Source: Roseivivax sediminis
GTDB taxonomy: Bacteria; Pseudomonadota; Alphaproteobacteria; Rhodobacterales; Rhodobacteraceae
Assembly (NCBI RefSeq): GCF_900112685.1
Contig: NZ_FOMS01000006.1
Span: 124,001-188,000 of the forward strand
DNA: 64,000 bases
Reading direction: 5' to 3'
Position numbers and translations under genes: made by a program. Below, in pieces: positions 1-6,849 of this stretch. Every line of letters starts with the position of its first letter. Position 1 is the stretch's first letter. The notes beneath the pieces are model-generated. The model made no database searches. It was given only the letters and a program-made list of their open reading frames with translations, and had not been told where the DNA came from.

Positions 1-320
1 GGATGGTCCAGCGGGCCTTCTTTACACAGATCGTCCGCTGCGGCTGAAGTTCGCTCCGCCGAGCGGGTGACGATGACCTTGATCCCCGGTCTGCGTTCCC
101 TCGCCTGCGCCGACAGCTGAAATCCGCTGGCGTCTCGCAACTCAACATCTGTAACGAGCACTTGGACGTCGTGCGAGCCCAGCACTTCAATAGCCTCCGC
201 TGCGTTCGTGGCCTCAATCACTCGGTAGCCACAGCCGCGCAAATACTTCGACACTGTGGCCCGCAGAAGAGGATCGGTCTCCACCAGCAGAATGGTCCCA
301 AGTTCCGCCGATGGACTCAT
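1..320 (-). CDS. Response-regulator receiver protein, cut by left window edge
   Basis: About 106 residues are visible, reading leftward off the window. The frame starts MSPSAELGTILLVETDPLLR and continues with VLVTDVELRD, where the aspartate of VTD is the expected phospho-acceptor, and then GIKVIVTRSAER, the usual beta4/alpha4 region with a conserved threonine-like position. This is a CheY-like receiver fold. Its ATG overlaps the TGA of the upstream response regulator (ATGA), so the two receivers were probably translationally coupled. Any output domain lies outside the window. Receiver identity is clear; the partner kinase and target are unknown. Confidence 0.75.
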   Translation of the reverse strand, partial: MSPSAELGTILLVETDPLLRATVSKYLRGCGYRVIEATNAAEAIEVLGSHDVQVLVTDVELRDASGFQLSAQARERRPGIKVIVTRSAERTSAAADDLCKEGPLDH

Positions 321-370
321 AGATCCTTGATCTCCACAAGCCTTCTTAGCGTGGTGGCAACATCTAGAAC

Positions 371-396
371 TGAACCGCCCCGGATTTGCCGGAGGC
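371..396. repeat. IS3 terminal inverted repeat, orfB side (intact)
   Basis: Begins TGAACCGCCCCGGATTTGCC. Its reverse complement is found, split, at 1667-1672 plus 2792-2811. The adjoining GAAC at 367-370 is one copy of the target duplication. Confidence 0.8.
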
Positions 397-409
397 CGTT
401 TCGTTTAAG

Positions 410-1315
410 TCACGCTGCCATGGCGGGTTCTTCCAGCATGGCGTAGTAGCGTTCCTCGGCTTCGGCCGGCGGGATGTTGCCGATGGGCTCCAGCAGCCGG
501 CGATTGTTGAACCAGTCGACCCAGGTCAGCGTGGCGAACTCGACGGCCTCGAAGGAGCGCCATGGTCCGCGTCGATGGATCACCTCGGCCTTGTAGAGGC
601 CGTTGATCGTTTCGGCGAGCGCATTGTCATAGGAATCTCCCACGCTGCCGACAGAGGGCTCGATGCCCGCTTCGGCCAGGCGCTCGGTGTAGCGGATACT
701 GACATATTGAGACCCCCTGTCGGAATGGTGCACCAGGCCGCCGCGATGGATAGGCCGCCGTTCGTGCAGGGCCTGTTCGAGAGCATCGAGGACGAAGCTC
801 GCATGGGCGGTCCTGCTCACCCGCCAGCCGACGATGCGGCGAGCATAGGCATCGATGACGAAGGCCACATAGACGAAGCCCGACCAGGTGCTGACATAGG
901 TGAAGTCCGAGAGCCAGAGCATGTTCGGGGCCGGGGCATGGAAGACCCGGTTCACATGATCGCGTGGACATGGCGCGGCCTTGTCCTGCACCGTGGTGCG
1001 GATGGGTTTGCCGCGAATGACCCCGTAAAGGCCGAGGTCGGCCATCAGCCGCTCGACCGTGCAACGCGCGATGGCGAAGCCTTCGCGCAGCATCTGCCGC
1101 CAGACCTTCCGTGCGCCATACACCTCGAAGTTCTCGGCGAAGACACGCTCGATCTCCGGCTTCAGCGCCAGGTCCCGCTTCGCCCGCGCAGACAGCTTCT
1201 CGGGATCGGCCCGCTTGGCGACATGGTCGCGGTAGGTCGACGGGGCGATCGGCAGCACCTTGCAGATCGGCTCGACCCCATGCGCCTCGCGGTGATCGTC
1301 GATGAACGCGATCAT
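410..1315 (-). CDS. IS3-family transposase OrfB (DDE integrase domain)
   Basis: 301 residues. The N-terminus has the HTH_21-like segment ([14 protein letters not shown], residues about 65-80), followed by an rve integrase core. Visible catalytic residues include the aspartate in LWLSDFTYV, the aspartate in HHSDRGSQY and the glutamate in [13 protein letters not shown], which make a complete DDE triad. It overlaps orfA by 4 bases. IS3 elements normally make OrfAB by -1 frameshifting; OrfB alone is not the full transposase. The gene looks intact even though one terminal repeat of the element is broken. Confidence 0.9.
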   Translation of the reverse strand: MIAFIDDHREAHGVEPICKVLPIAPSTYRDHVAKRADPEKLSARAKRDLALKPEIERVFAENFEVYGARKVWRQMLREGFAIARCTVERLMADLGLYGVIRGKPIRTTVQDKAAPCPRDHVNRVFHAPAPNMLWLSDFTYVSTWSGFVYVAFVIDAYARRIVGWRVSRTAHASFVLDALEQALHERRPIHRGGLVHHSDRGSQYVSIRYTERLAEAGIEPSVGSVGDSYDNALAETINGLYKAEVIHRRGPWRSFEAVEFATLTWVDWFNNRRLLEPIGNIPPAEAEERYYAMLEEPAMAA

Positions 1316-1641
1316 CGTTTGAATGGGCGGTCGAGCTCCGCCTGGGCAAAATAAGCGGAAGCCTTGCGCAGGATCTCATTGGCCTGCCGAAGCTCGCGGT
1401 TCTCCCGCTCAAGTGCCTTCATCTTCTCGGCCATCTCGGTCGGGACCCCAGCTCGCTTGCCGGCGTCGACCTCGGCCTTCTTCACCCAATCCAGCAGGGT
1501 GTGCGTCGAGCAGCCGATCTTGGCGGCTATCGACTGGCAGGCCGTCCAGCGGGAGGAATGATCAGCCTCATGATCCAACACCAACCGCACCGCACGCTCG
1601 CGCACTTCAGGGGAAAACTTGTTCGTCGTTTTGCTCGTCAT
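1312..1641 (-). CDS. IS3-family transposase OrfA (HTH)
   Basis: 109 residues with a helix-turn-helix of the transposase_8 type ([17 protein letters not shown], then [19 protein letters not shown]) and a C-terminal leucine-zipper-like coiled coil ([21 protein letters not shown] written in part). It binds the IS ends and dimerises. It ends inside the start of orfB, as expected for OrfAB production by frameshifting. Intact. Confidence 0.9.
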   Translation of the reverse strand: MTSKTTNKFSPEVRERAVRLVLDHEADHSSRWTACQSIAAKIGCSTHTLLDWVKKAEVDAGKRAGVPTEMAEKMKALERENRELRQANEILRKASAYFAQAELDRPFKR

Positions 1642-1689
1642 GGCTCCATCCTATTTGGAAGTTGGAGCCTCCTGTCTTTGCAGAATCCG

Positions 1690-1841
1690 CTATCTAGGAT
1701 GGTGCGGGCGGCATCCCGCGAGCCTCCGGGGCCATCAACGAAGCCCGTTTGCCGGCAAGGGAGCCGCCCGTTTCTTCGCATTCATCCTGAACAGTTGATT
1801 GGGGCTGTTGGCGCAGACCCCGCAGAACAGGAACAGGAGAC
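1690..1841 (+). ncRNA. Predicted bridge RNA of the IS110 element
   Basis: The left non-coding end contains GAGCCTCCGG (1720-1729), identical to the top strand of the reconstructed target around the core. It also contains TTTGCCGG (1748-1755), the reverse complement of the right target half CCGGCAAA. Further right, ACAGTTG (1791-1797) repeats the element's own right end, and ACAGG (1827-1831, 1833-1837) is complementary to CCTGT at the left donor junction. This arrangement of target guides then donor guides matches the two-loop bridge RNA known for IS110 elements. The exact ends of the RNA and its fold are not determined. Confidence 0.65.
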
Positions 1842-2780
1842 ATGATGGACCAGATCTACATCGGCGTCGATGTCGCCAAGGCGTGGCTCGACATCTACCA
1901 TCCAGCCCGGGGAGCCAAGCGGATAGAGAACACACCGCTCAGTGTCCGCAGCTTCGCCCGGAAGGCCGCGCGCGAGGGTGTCTGGGTGATCTTCGAGGCC
2001 AGCGGCGGCTATGACCGGGTGCTCCGCGATGGGCTTGAGGCTGCCCAGGCCAGCTTCAGCCGCGTCAATCCTCGTCAGGCACGCGATTTTGCGCGAGCCA
2101 TGGGAGTGATCGGTAAGACCGACCGTGTCGACGCACGTATGCTCGCGACTTTTGGTCAGAGGTTACAGCCACCGCAAACCCCGCCCGGCTCACCGACGCG
2201 GCAGGCGCTTCTCGCCCAGATAACCCGGCGCCGTCAGTTGGTTGAGATGCGAAAGCAGGAGGTGACCAGACTTCAGCAGACGACAGACTGCGATTCCCGG
2301 TCGGACATCAAAAGCTTGATCCAGCTCCTTGAGCGGCGGATCGAGAAGGTTGAGACAAGGATCGCGGAGATCATTCGCTCCTCGCCCGAACTGGCCGAAA
2401 CCGATCGCCAGCTGAAGTCGGTGCCCGGTGTGGGCATGATCGTCGCTGCCACTCTCATGGCCGAGTTGCCGGAGATCGGATCGACTGATCGCCGAAAGAT
2501 CGCGGCTCTCGCCGGCCTTGCGCCGATCGCCCGGGATAGCGGCCAGCGCAACGGAAGACGAGTCATCGGTGGCGGAAGGGCAACCGTCAGGACCGTCCTC
2601 TATCTCGCCGCCCTGCATGCGTCCCGTCACTCGGCGACGTTCAGGGCGTTCCGGCAAAAGCTACAGGACGCAGGAAAACCGGTGAAAGCCGCTTTGACCG
2701 CGACGGCCAGGAAGCTGCTCAGCGTGCTCAACAGCATGGTCGCGGACGGCAGCTACTTCCGGGAAGTTCAGCCAATCTGA
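1842..2780 (+). CDS. IS110-family DEDD transposase
   Basis: 312 residues. The N-terminal RuvC-like domain opens with IYIGVDVAKAWLDIYHP, where the aspartate of GVD is catalytic, and carries WVIFEASGGYDRV and GKTDRVDARMLA. After a central coiled coil comes the transposase_20 domain with LKSVPGVGMIVAATLMAELPE and LAGLAPIARDSG, containing the conserved serine region. The start ATG follows an AGGAG motif. It is full length and undamaged, so the element is probably active. It would work with the guide RNA encoded just upstream. Confidence 0.92.
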   Translation: MMDQIYIGVDVAKAWLDIYHPARGAKRIENTPLSVRSFARKAAREGVWVIFEASGGYDRVLRDGLEAAQASFSRVNPRQARDFARAMGVIGKTDRVDARMLATFGQRLQPPQTPPGSPTRQALLAQITRRRQLVEMRKQEVTRLQQTTDCDSRSDIKSLIQLLERRIEKVETRIAEIIRSSPELAETDRQLKSVPGVGMIVAATLMAELPEIGSTDRRKIAALAGLAPIARDSGQRNGRRVIGGGRATVRTVLYLAALHASRHSATFRAFRQKLQDAGKPVKAALTATARKLLSVLNSMVADGSYFREVQPI

Positions 2781-2791
2781 ATACAGTTGCC

Positions 2792-2811
2792 GGCAAATCC
2801 GGGGCGGTTCA
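2792..2811. repeat. IS3 terminal inverted repeat, orfA side (outer part)
   Basis: GGCAAATCCGGGGCGGTTCA is the outer portion of the IS3 end, separated from its inner portion by the IS110 element. It is followed by GAAC at 2812-2815, the second copy of the target duplication. Confidence 0.8.
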
Positions 2812-3163
2812 GAACCGGTTTCGCGAGGAAGGCGTAGAAATGGACCGGTTCATCTTCAGTCGGCACGTGTTGGCCCGACATTACGACGACTTTGATCTCC
2901 GGCCTGCTCTGGGCAACAATCCGGGCTAGATCCAGTCCAGACAAGTCTCCCGGCATGTGAACGTCCGTCAGAACGAGATCGAACGAGGCGGCCTCCAGCG
3001 TCACTAAAGCATCCTCCGCTGTCCCAGCCTCGACCACATGCCAACCGTCCGCCCTCAGGGCGTCGGCAACGTCCATCCGGATGAGAACTTCATCTTCTAC
3101 GAGGAGAACGCTTAGGTGCGGAGCGCTGGTCGATTCAACCTTAGTCCTGTTTTGTGGCGTCAC

Positions 3164-3573
3164 TTGCGTATACCCCCAAGCGCGTTAGTGTCCGACTAAA
3201 CGAGCGCTCCATTTTGCCTTACTTGAGCGAACGCGCACTGCCCCACATGGGTTCCGCGCAAATGGAACGCTGCGAGGATGATTATTGGCCGTAGTTCACA
3301 AAGCCCGGCCAAATACTGGTTGTGAGAATGCTGATTCCTGATTTCGCCACCTTCAGCGGCAGCGGCCTGACGATCTCGTGCCGGGCCGCGGCTGGATGCA
3401 AGGGGTTCTCCGCGAGGGGGATGGTGGGTCCGCACAAAGACTTGGCCGCGTCGAATCCTACCAACGCGATGCCGCGTGATAGACGGTTCCGCCGGCTCCT
3501 CTAAACCGATCCTGGGGCGGCCTTGTGCCGACCCCGAAGAGGAGCATGGTCCTCGCGGGCGCGGGCGTGCCGA
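3164..3573. other. Intergenic, no gene recognised
   Basis: About 410 bases between the start of the interrupted response regulator and the end of the XRE regulator gene. Only short frames without family-like motifs run through it. It may include the left boundary of the conjugative element, but no integrase or att repeat was recognised. Confidence 0.4.
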
Positions 3574-3792
3574 TTAGTCTTCGCCGTCCGGTTTGACGAG
3601 CTCAACGTGGCTGACGTCCAAAGCTTGGGCCAGCTCGAAGAGGGTGATCACGGTCGGATTACGCCGCCCGCGCTCGAGACTGCTGAGATACTGTTGACTG
3701 AACCCGGACCGCGCTTCGACTTCCTCCTGGGTCAGGCCCTTCTCCCGACGCAGGCGGGCGAAGTTTCGGCCGACCAATTTGCGCATGTCCAT
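3574..3792 (-). CDS. XRE-family HTH regulator (QseC-like)
   Basis: 72 residues, almost entirely one HTH_3 domain: NFARLRREKGLTQEEVEARSG, then SQQYLSSLERGRRNPTVITL. Small DNA-binding repressors of this kind (QseC) lie divergently from the antiactivator gene qseM in ICEMlSymR7A and control ICE transfer. Here a DUF2285-like small protein gene reads away from it at 4250, and a 9-base inverted repeat lies immediately upstream, fitting an autorepressor. Two in-frame ATGs are available; the second (3786) has a better GGA upstream. HTH assignment is firm; the QseC role is inferred from context. Confidence 0.8.
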   Translation of the reverse strand: MDMRKLVGRNFARLRREKGLTQEEVEARSGFSQQYLSSLERGRRNPTVITLFELAQALDVSHVELVKPDGED

Positions 3793-3810
3793 GCGCAGAA
3801 GGATCGCGAT

Positions 3811-3845
3811 TTACATACTTTAAGTTTATCAACTATAGTATGTAA
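3811..3845. promoter_or_regulatory. Operator: 9-base inverted repeat upstream of the XRE gene
   Basis: TTACATACT at 3811-3819 and AGTATGTAA at 3837-3845 form a perfect inverted repeat with a 17-base spacer. The spacer is strikingly AT-rich compared with its surroundings and ends 20 bases before the XRE start. It is the expected kind of site for dimer binding by the adjacent regulator and probably overlaps its promoter. Confidence 0.6.
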
Positions 3846-4249
3846 TCTGACAGACTGAGGAAGGTGGGACCGTGCATGAGGCATGGTCCGAATATAGAAG
3901 TTGGCATGCGCGTTGATCCGATATTCGCGGGCCGCACGCGCGTTGCCGAGGTTGGACGCAGGAGAGGCACGCTGACAAGGCCGGGCATCGCTGACCGCGC
4001 GAATCCGAGGGCGGCCCCGAGGCGCGGATCAACACGCGATCAGGCCCGCAGGACCGTCGAGGGCAACGGTGTCATCTTCCTGAATTCCGACCAGGGTATA
4101 GTAGTGTTGCTGGTCGATGACAAACACCGCCGGTCCCATCCTTCGCGTAGCCGCCCGGCGGCGACACCGATCGCTGACAGGACAACTGCAATCGCGGCGT
4201 GGTTAACAATTGCCTCCAACATGGATAAGAATGTCTGGAAGGGGGCAGC
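3846..4249. other. Intergenic between divergent regulators
   Basis: About 400 bases without a convincing gene. A 36-codon minus-strand frame (4029-4139) has a protein-like composition (VFVIDQQHYYTLVGIQED) but no start signal or family match I recognise. It may be a gene remnant. The promoter for the gene at 4250 should lie here. Confidence 0.35.
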
Positions 4250-4516
4250 GTGACGAAGCTCGATTTTCTCGATGAACCGCCGGACAGCGCGATGCTCACG
4301 GACTACGACCGTGCGCATATGAAGCTCTACCTGCGCCTGCTCGACGCCGCATCCGATGGCGCCGATTGGCGCGAGGCCGTCTCCGTTCTTTTCGGTCTCG
4401 ATCCGGAACGCGAGCCTGAACGCGCTCGCCGGATCCATGACCGTCATCTCGCCCGCGCCCGCTGGATGACCACGCATGGCTATCGCTTGCTGGTCCGGGA
4501 AGGCCAACACCACTGA
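4250..4516 (+). CDS. DUF2285-type small protein (QseM-like antiactivator)
   Basis: 88 residues with a GTG start preceded by GGAAGGGGG. The core LTDYDRAHMKLYLRLLDAAS, DWREAVSVLFGLDPE and RARRIHDRHLARARWMT is typical of short DUF2285-family proteins found with alphaproteobacterial ICEs. In ICEMlSymR7A the related QseM binds and blocks TraR and FseA, keeping transfer off. The location between an XRE gene and the two-part FseA-like gene matches that circuit. Family membership is well supported; the antiactivator role is inferred from synteny. Confidence 0.7.
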   Translation: MTKLDFLDEPPDSAMLTDYDRAHMKLYLRLLDAASDGADWREAVSVLFGLDPEREPERARRIHDRHLARARWMTTHGYRLLVREGQHH

Positions 4517-4633
4517 CGCTTGGTGTTGCAACGGCTGCAACACCCATTGCGTGCGCGCCGGCTTCCGCCCTTCGCGTCTTCCGGCGAACGTTTCCGCTTC
4601 GATACGCACCAGAACACGAGGCTGGAGGGCTGG

Positions 4634-4858
4634 ATGTCTCCCGACGCGACCCGGTGGCGATCGCCATCGACCTATGACTATCTGGACCATCTGACGGCGC
4701 CGGATGTCGGCTGGGAATGGCTGCGGCGCAACGAGGACTATCAGCGAGACTTCGACGCCCTTCAAAAGGCAACGCCCCAGACACCGGATCTGATCGATCG
4801 AGCAAGCGCGCGTTGGGGCCTGCGATTTCGCCGTCGCACCAAACCTCAACGCCACTGA
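4634..4858 (+). CDS. FseA-like activator, first part (DUF6499-type domain)
   Basis: 74 residues from an ATG preceded by GGAGGG. SPDATRWRSPSTYDYLDHL, WEWLRRNEDYQRDF and ARWGLRFRR are typical of the N-terminal domain of ICE transcriptional regulators. The frame stops at 4856-4858. However, the +1 frame continues the expected protein (VAPNLNATETPVFWLPEDD), leading into the DUF2285 part. In ICEMlSymR7A the homologous pair msi172-msi171 is joined by a programmed +1 frameshift to make FseA, the activator of the excisionase gene. The same break in the same place here suggests a conserved device, not damage. Confidence 0.75.
   Translation: MSPDATRWRSPSTYDYLDHLTAPDVGWEWLRRNEDYQRDFDALQKATPQTPDLIDRASARWGLRFRRRTKPQRH
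4826..4834 (+). other. Probable +1 programmed frameshift site in the FseA-like gene
   Basis: Homology to the joined family switches from frame 1 (RWGLRFR) to the +1 frame (VAPNLNATE) around the codons TTT CGC C. The zero frame ends at 4858 and the +1 frame is open to 5408, so skipping one base here gives a full DUF6499-DUF2285 protein of about 257 residues. The exact slip codon cannot be fixed from sequence. Confidence 0.55.
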
Positions 4859-4922
4859 GACACCCGTCTTCTGGCTTCCCGAGGACGACACGAGCGCGGT
4901 CGTTCTCGCGCCTGCGCCGCCA

Positions 4923-5408
4923 GTGCTGTCGAGGGACTCCGCTCCGGCGGATGCCCTGGCTTCCGAGCACCCGCGCGTTGGGCTGGAAGTAAGCCACATC
5001 CTGCATCCGCTGGGCAACGGCCAGCACCTCCATCTCGTGCTCGCCGAAGGCGTCTCCGCGGACACGCCGGTTGCGGCCCTGGTGCCGCTGGGAAGCGAAG
5101 GGTTCGATCGCGTCGAGGCGATCACGCGCCTGCTCGCTGTTCTTCACGGCCGGACCGTGCCACCGGACACGCGGCTGACACGGCAGCAGCGGGCACGTGC
5201 GCGGCGTATGTTGCAGGCTTTCGACGGTCGTCGCGCCGGCGCCACCCAGCAGGAAATCGCTGAAGTCATCTTCAACACAGGCAAGCTGACCCGCGACGAA
5301 TGGCAGGCGGCTTCCGAGCGCCATGCCGTCATGAACCTGCTCAAAGGTGCTCGGGAAATGATCGCGGGCGGGTATCGAAAACTGCTTCGTCATCGCCGCC
5401 GATCATAG
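4923..5408 (+). CDS. FseA-like activator, second part (DUF2285 domain)
   Basis: The frame is open from about 4827; the coordinate given is the first in-frame GTG. Residues include the end of the linker (PPVLSRDSAPADAL), LEVSHILHPLGNGQHLHLVLAEG, DRVEAITRLLAVLHGR and a C-terminal DUF2285 segment TRLTRQQRARARRMLQAFDG with ATQQEIAEVIFN and RHAVMNLLKGAREMIAGGYRKLL, resembling a winged DNA-binding module. There is no good ribosome-binding site before the GTG, supporting expression mainly by frameshifting from the first part. Likely role: activator of the excisionase gene that follows. Confidence 0.75.
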   Translation: MLSRDSAPADALASEHPRVGLEVSHILHPLGNGQHLHLVLAEGVSADTPVAALVPLGSEGFDRVEAITRLLAVLHGRTVPPDTRLTRQQRARARRMLQAFDGRRAGATQQEIAEVIFNTGKLTRDEWQAASERHAVMNLLKGAREMIAGGYRKLLRHRRRS

Positions 5409-5549
5409 TTCGCGCCGGCCGTTCCACCGGTGTGGAATTTTAGGTCCCCCCAACTTCCCACTGCAACTCGCCGATCCGCCTTCGCCATCGTTGCCTTCGT
5501 CAACCGCTGAGCACCAGCGGCCTCAACGAACCCCACGGAGGCCCGATCC

Positions 5550-5831
5550 ATGCGTCCCGATCTCGCCGTACTCCCGCCACGCTATCTGCGCACCAAGGAA
5601 GCCGCAGATTTCTTGAGCCTTTCTGCCCGCACCCTCGAAAAGCACCGCACCTACGGAACCGGCCCCGCCTATCGCAAGCTCGGTGGGCGCGTCGTCTATT
5701 CGGTGGACGACCTGCGCGCTTGGGCCGACAGCGGCGCCGTCACCTCCACCTCTGATCCACGCGGCAGCGTATTGCCGGCCAAGCGGCACGATTTCGCGCC
5801 GTCGGCCGGTGCTGGCCGGCACGGCCGCTGA
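5550..5831 (+). CDS. HTH excisionase/AlpA-like protein (RdfS-like)
   Basis: 93 residues. The winged-helix segment PPRYLRTKEAADFLSLSARTLEKHRTYGTGPAYRKLGGRVVYSVDD is cited here in part; it is the HTH_17 DNA-binding fold used by recombination directionality factors. In ICEMlSymR7A-type elements this position, after the FseA gene and before RepA/ParA or TraF, is occupied by RdfS, which turns the integrase towards excision. The short basic C-terminus is unremarkable. DNA-binding fold is secure; the excisionase role is from context because no integrase is in view. Confidence 0.75.
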   Translation: MRPDLAVLPPRYLRTKEAADFLSLSARTLEKHRTYGTGPAYRKLGGRVVYSVDDLRAWADSGAVTSTSDPRGSVLPAKRHDFAPSAGAGRHGR

Positions 5832-5838
5832 GGCTGCA

Positions 5839-6849
5839 ATGCCGCATCGTAGCAGCACCACGTCCAGCGAGCGCAGCCACCTCGATCCTTTTGTGGTCGC
5901 AACCGGTGACGCATCGCCCCGCGATCAGCGTGATCTCATGGAACGGCCGTTCTTCTCGCTGGCGAAGCGACCGCGCACCAAACCGATTTCTTACCGGGCC
6001 GCCGATGTCGAAGTGCAGGTGTTCGCCATGCCCGAGCACGGCATGGCGACGATATGGGATGCCGATGTGCTGATCTGGGCCGCCTCGCAGATCGTCGCGG
6101 CCGAGAACAACGGCTTCGCCACGTCGCGCTTCTTCCGCTTCATGCCCTATCAGCTCCTGCGCGCCATCGGGCGGGCCACCGGCAATCGTGACTATCTTCT
6201 GCTCAAGGCCGCCCTTGCGCGCCTGCAATCGACCGTTATCGCCACGACGATCCGCAACGGCCGGCGTTGGCGGCGACGGCAATTCTCATGGATCAACGAA
6301 TGGGAAGAGATGGCGACGCGCGCCGGCCGTGTCGAGGGCATGGAGTTCGTCCTGCCCGAATGGTTCTACAACAGCGTCGTCGACCGCTCGCTGGTGCTCA
6401 CCATCGACCCGGCCTATTTCCGGCTGACGGGCGGCATCGAGCGATGGCTTTATCGCGTCGCCCGCAAGCACGCCGGACGCCAGCCCGAAGGCTGGGCGTT
6501 CGAGTTTTCCCACCTCCATCAGAAGTCCGGCAGCCTGGCGCGACCGTCCGACTTCGCGCTTGATCTGCGCCGGCTGACAGCCCGCCAGTCATTGCCCGGC
6601 TATCGGCTCCAGATCGAATGGGAGGACGGGCGGGAACTGCTGCGTTTTCTGCCCGAAAACCTGTCCACAGTGCCTGTGGAAACGCCTGTGAATCCTATCG
6701 GGACATTAGGCGCACACAGTATCGGGACATTAGGCGCAAATCGCGCGCCGGACTCTATAGAAGAATCTAACAGAGAATCTAACTCTTCTTCTTTGACGCG
6801 CGCGCACGCGATCCGTGGTGCCGGTGCCACCCGGCGAGGTGCGCCATGA
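5839..6849 (+). CDS. repA: Replication initiator protein A (RepA-like)
   Basis: 336 residues from the ATG at 5839. It carries the replication initiator A signature: ERPFFSLAKRPRTKPISYRA, EHGMATIWDADVLIWAASQI, FMPYQLLRAIGR, then SRSLVLTIDPAYFRLTGGIERWLYRVARKHAG (cited in part). These proteins initiate plasmid-like replication of the excised circle in Tn4371-type elements. The C-terminal tail (from about residue 280) holds an imperfect repeat NPIGTLGAH/SIGTLGAN and is serine-rich. It overlaps parA by 4 bases (ATGA), so replication and partition genes are coupled. Confidence 0.85.
   Translation: MPHRSSTTSSERSHLDPFVVATGDASPRDQRDLMERPFFSLAKRPRTKPISYRAADVEVQVFAMPEHGMATIWDADVLIWAASQIVAAENNGFATSRFFRFMPYQLLRAIGRATGNRDYLLLKAALARLQSTVIATTIRNGRRWRRRQFSWINEWEEMATRAGRVEGMEFVLPEWFYNSVVDRSLVLTIDPAYFRLTGGIERWLYRVARKHAGRQPEGWAFEFSHLHQKSGSLARPSDFALDLRRLTARQSLPGYRLQIEWEDGRELLRFLPENLSTVPVETPVNPIGTLGAHSIGTLGANRAPDSIEESNRESNSSSLTRAHAIRGAGATRRGAP

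Larger units (their letters stand above)
1673..2791 (+). mobile_element. IS110-family element inserted in the IS3 terminal repeat
   Basis: About 1,119 bases separating the two halves of the IS3 terminal repeat. The dinucleotide CC occurs at both junctions (1671-1672 and 2790-2791), consistent with the core left by IS110 recombination. There are no terminal inverted repeats, as expected for this family. It has a non-coding left end of about 170 bases, one DEDD transposase gene and almost no right non-coding end, which is the layout of the IS110 group whose guide RNA comes from the left end. Confidence 0.8.
371..2811 (-). mobile_element. IS3-family element carrying a nested IS110 insertion
   Basis: The left terminal repeat at 371-396 (TGAACCGCCCCGGATTTGCC and onward) has its inverted partner in two pieces: GCCTCC at 1667-1672 and GGCAAATCCGGGGCGGTTCA at 2792-2811. 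They are separated by an IS110 element. Flanking GAAC at 367-370 and 2812-2815 is the target duplication. Inside are overlapping orfA and orfB on the minus strand. The order of events is clear: IS3 entered a response-regulator gene, then IS110 entered the IS3 end nearest orfA. Splitting that terminal repeat probably immobilises the IS3 copy. Confidence 0.85.
317..3163 (-). pseudogene. Response-regulator gene split by an IS3 insertion
   Basis: The N-terminal part (2812-3163, GTG start) encodes a receiver domain with LLVEDEVLIRMD, the phospho-acceptor in LVLTDVHMPG, VVMSGQ and the conserved lysine in FLAKPV. The reading frame then runs into the IS end. On the other side of the IS, 317-370 encodes LDVATTLRRLVEIKDL followed by TGA. 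Removing the element plus one copy of the 4-base duplication GAAC joins the parts in frame as FLAKPV-LDVATTLRR, a normal receiver C-terminus. The gene was therefore intact before insertion and is now truncated about 16 residues before its natural end, with a few IS-encoded residues added. Whether the product still folds is unknown. Confidence 0.8.

Noticed and set aside
3196..3504. Small overlapping frames on both strands before the XRE gene
   Set aside because: They lack ribosome-binding sites, motifs and coherent composition.
4040..5393. Long minus-strand frames opposite the QseM/FseA-like genes
   Set aside because: The plus strand shows DUF2285 and DUF6499-like motifs in order. The minus frames are low-complexity and Arg/Ala-rich.
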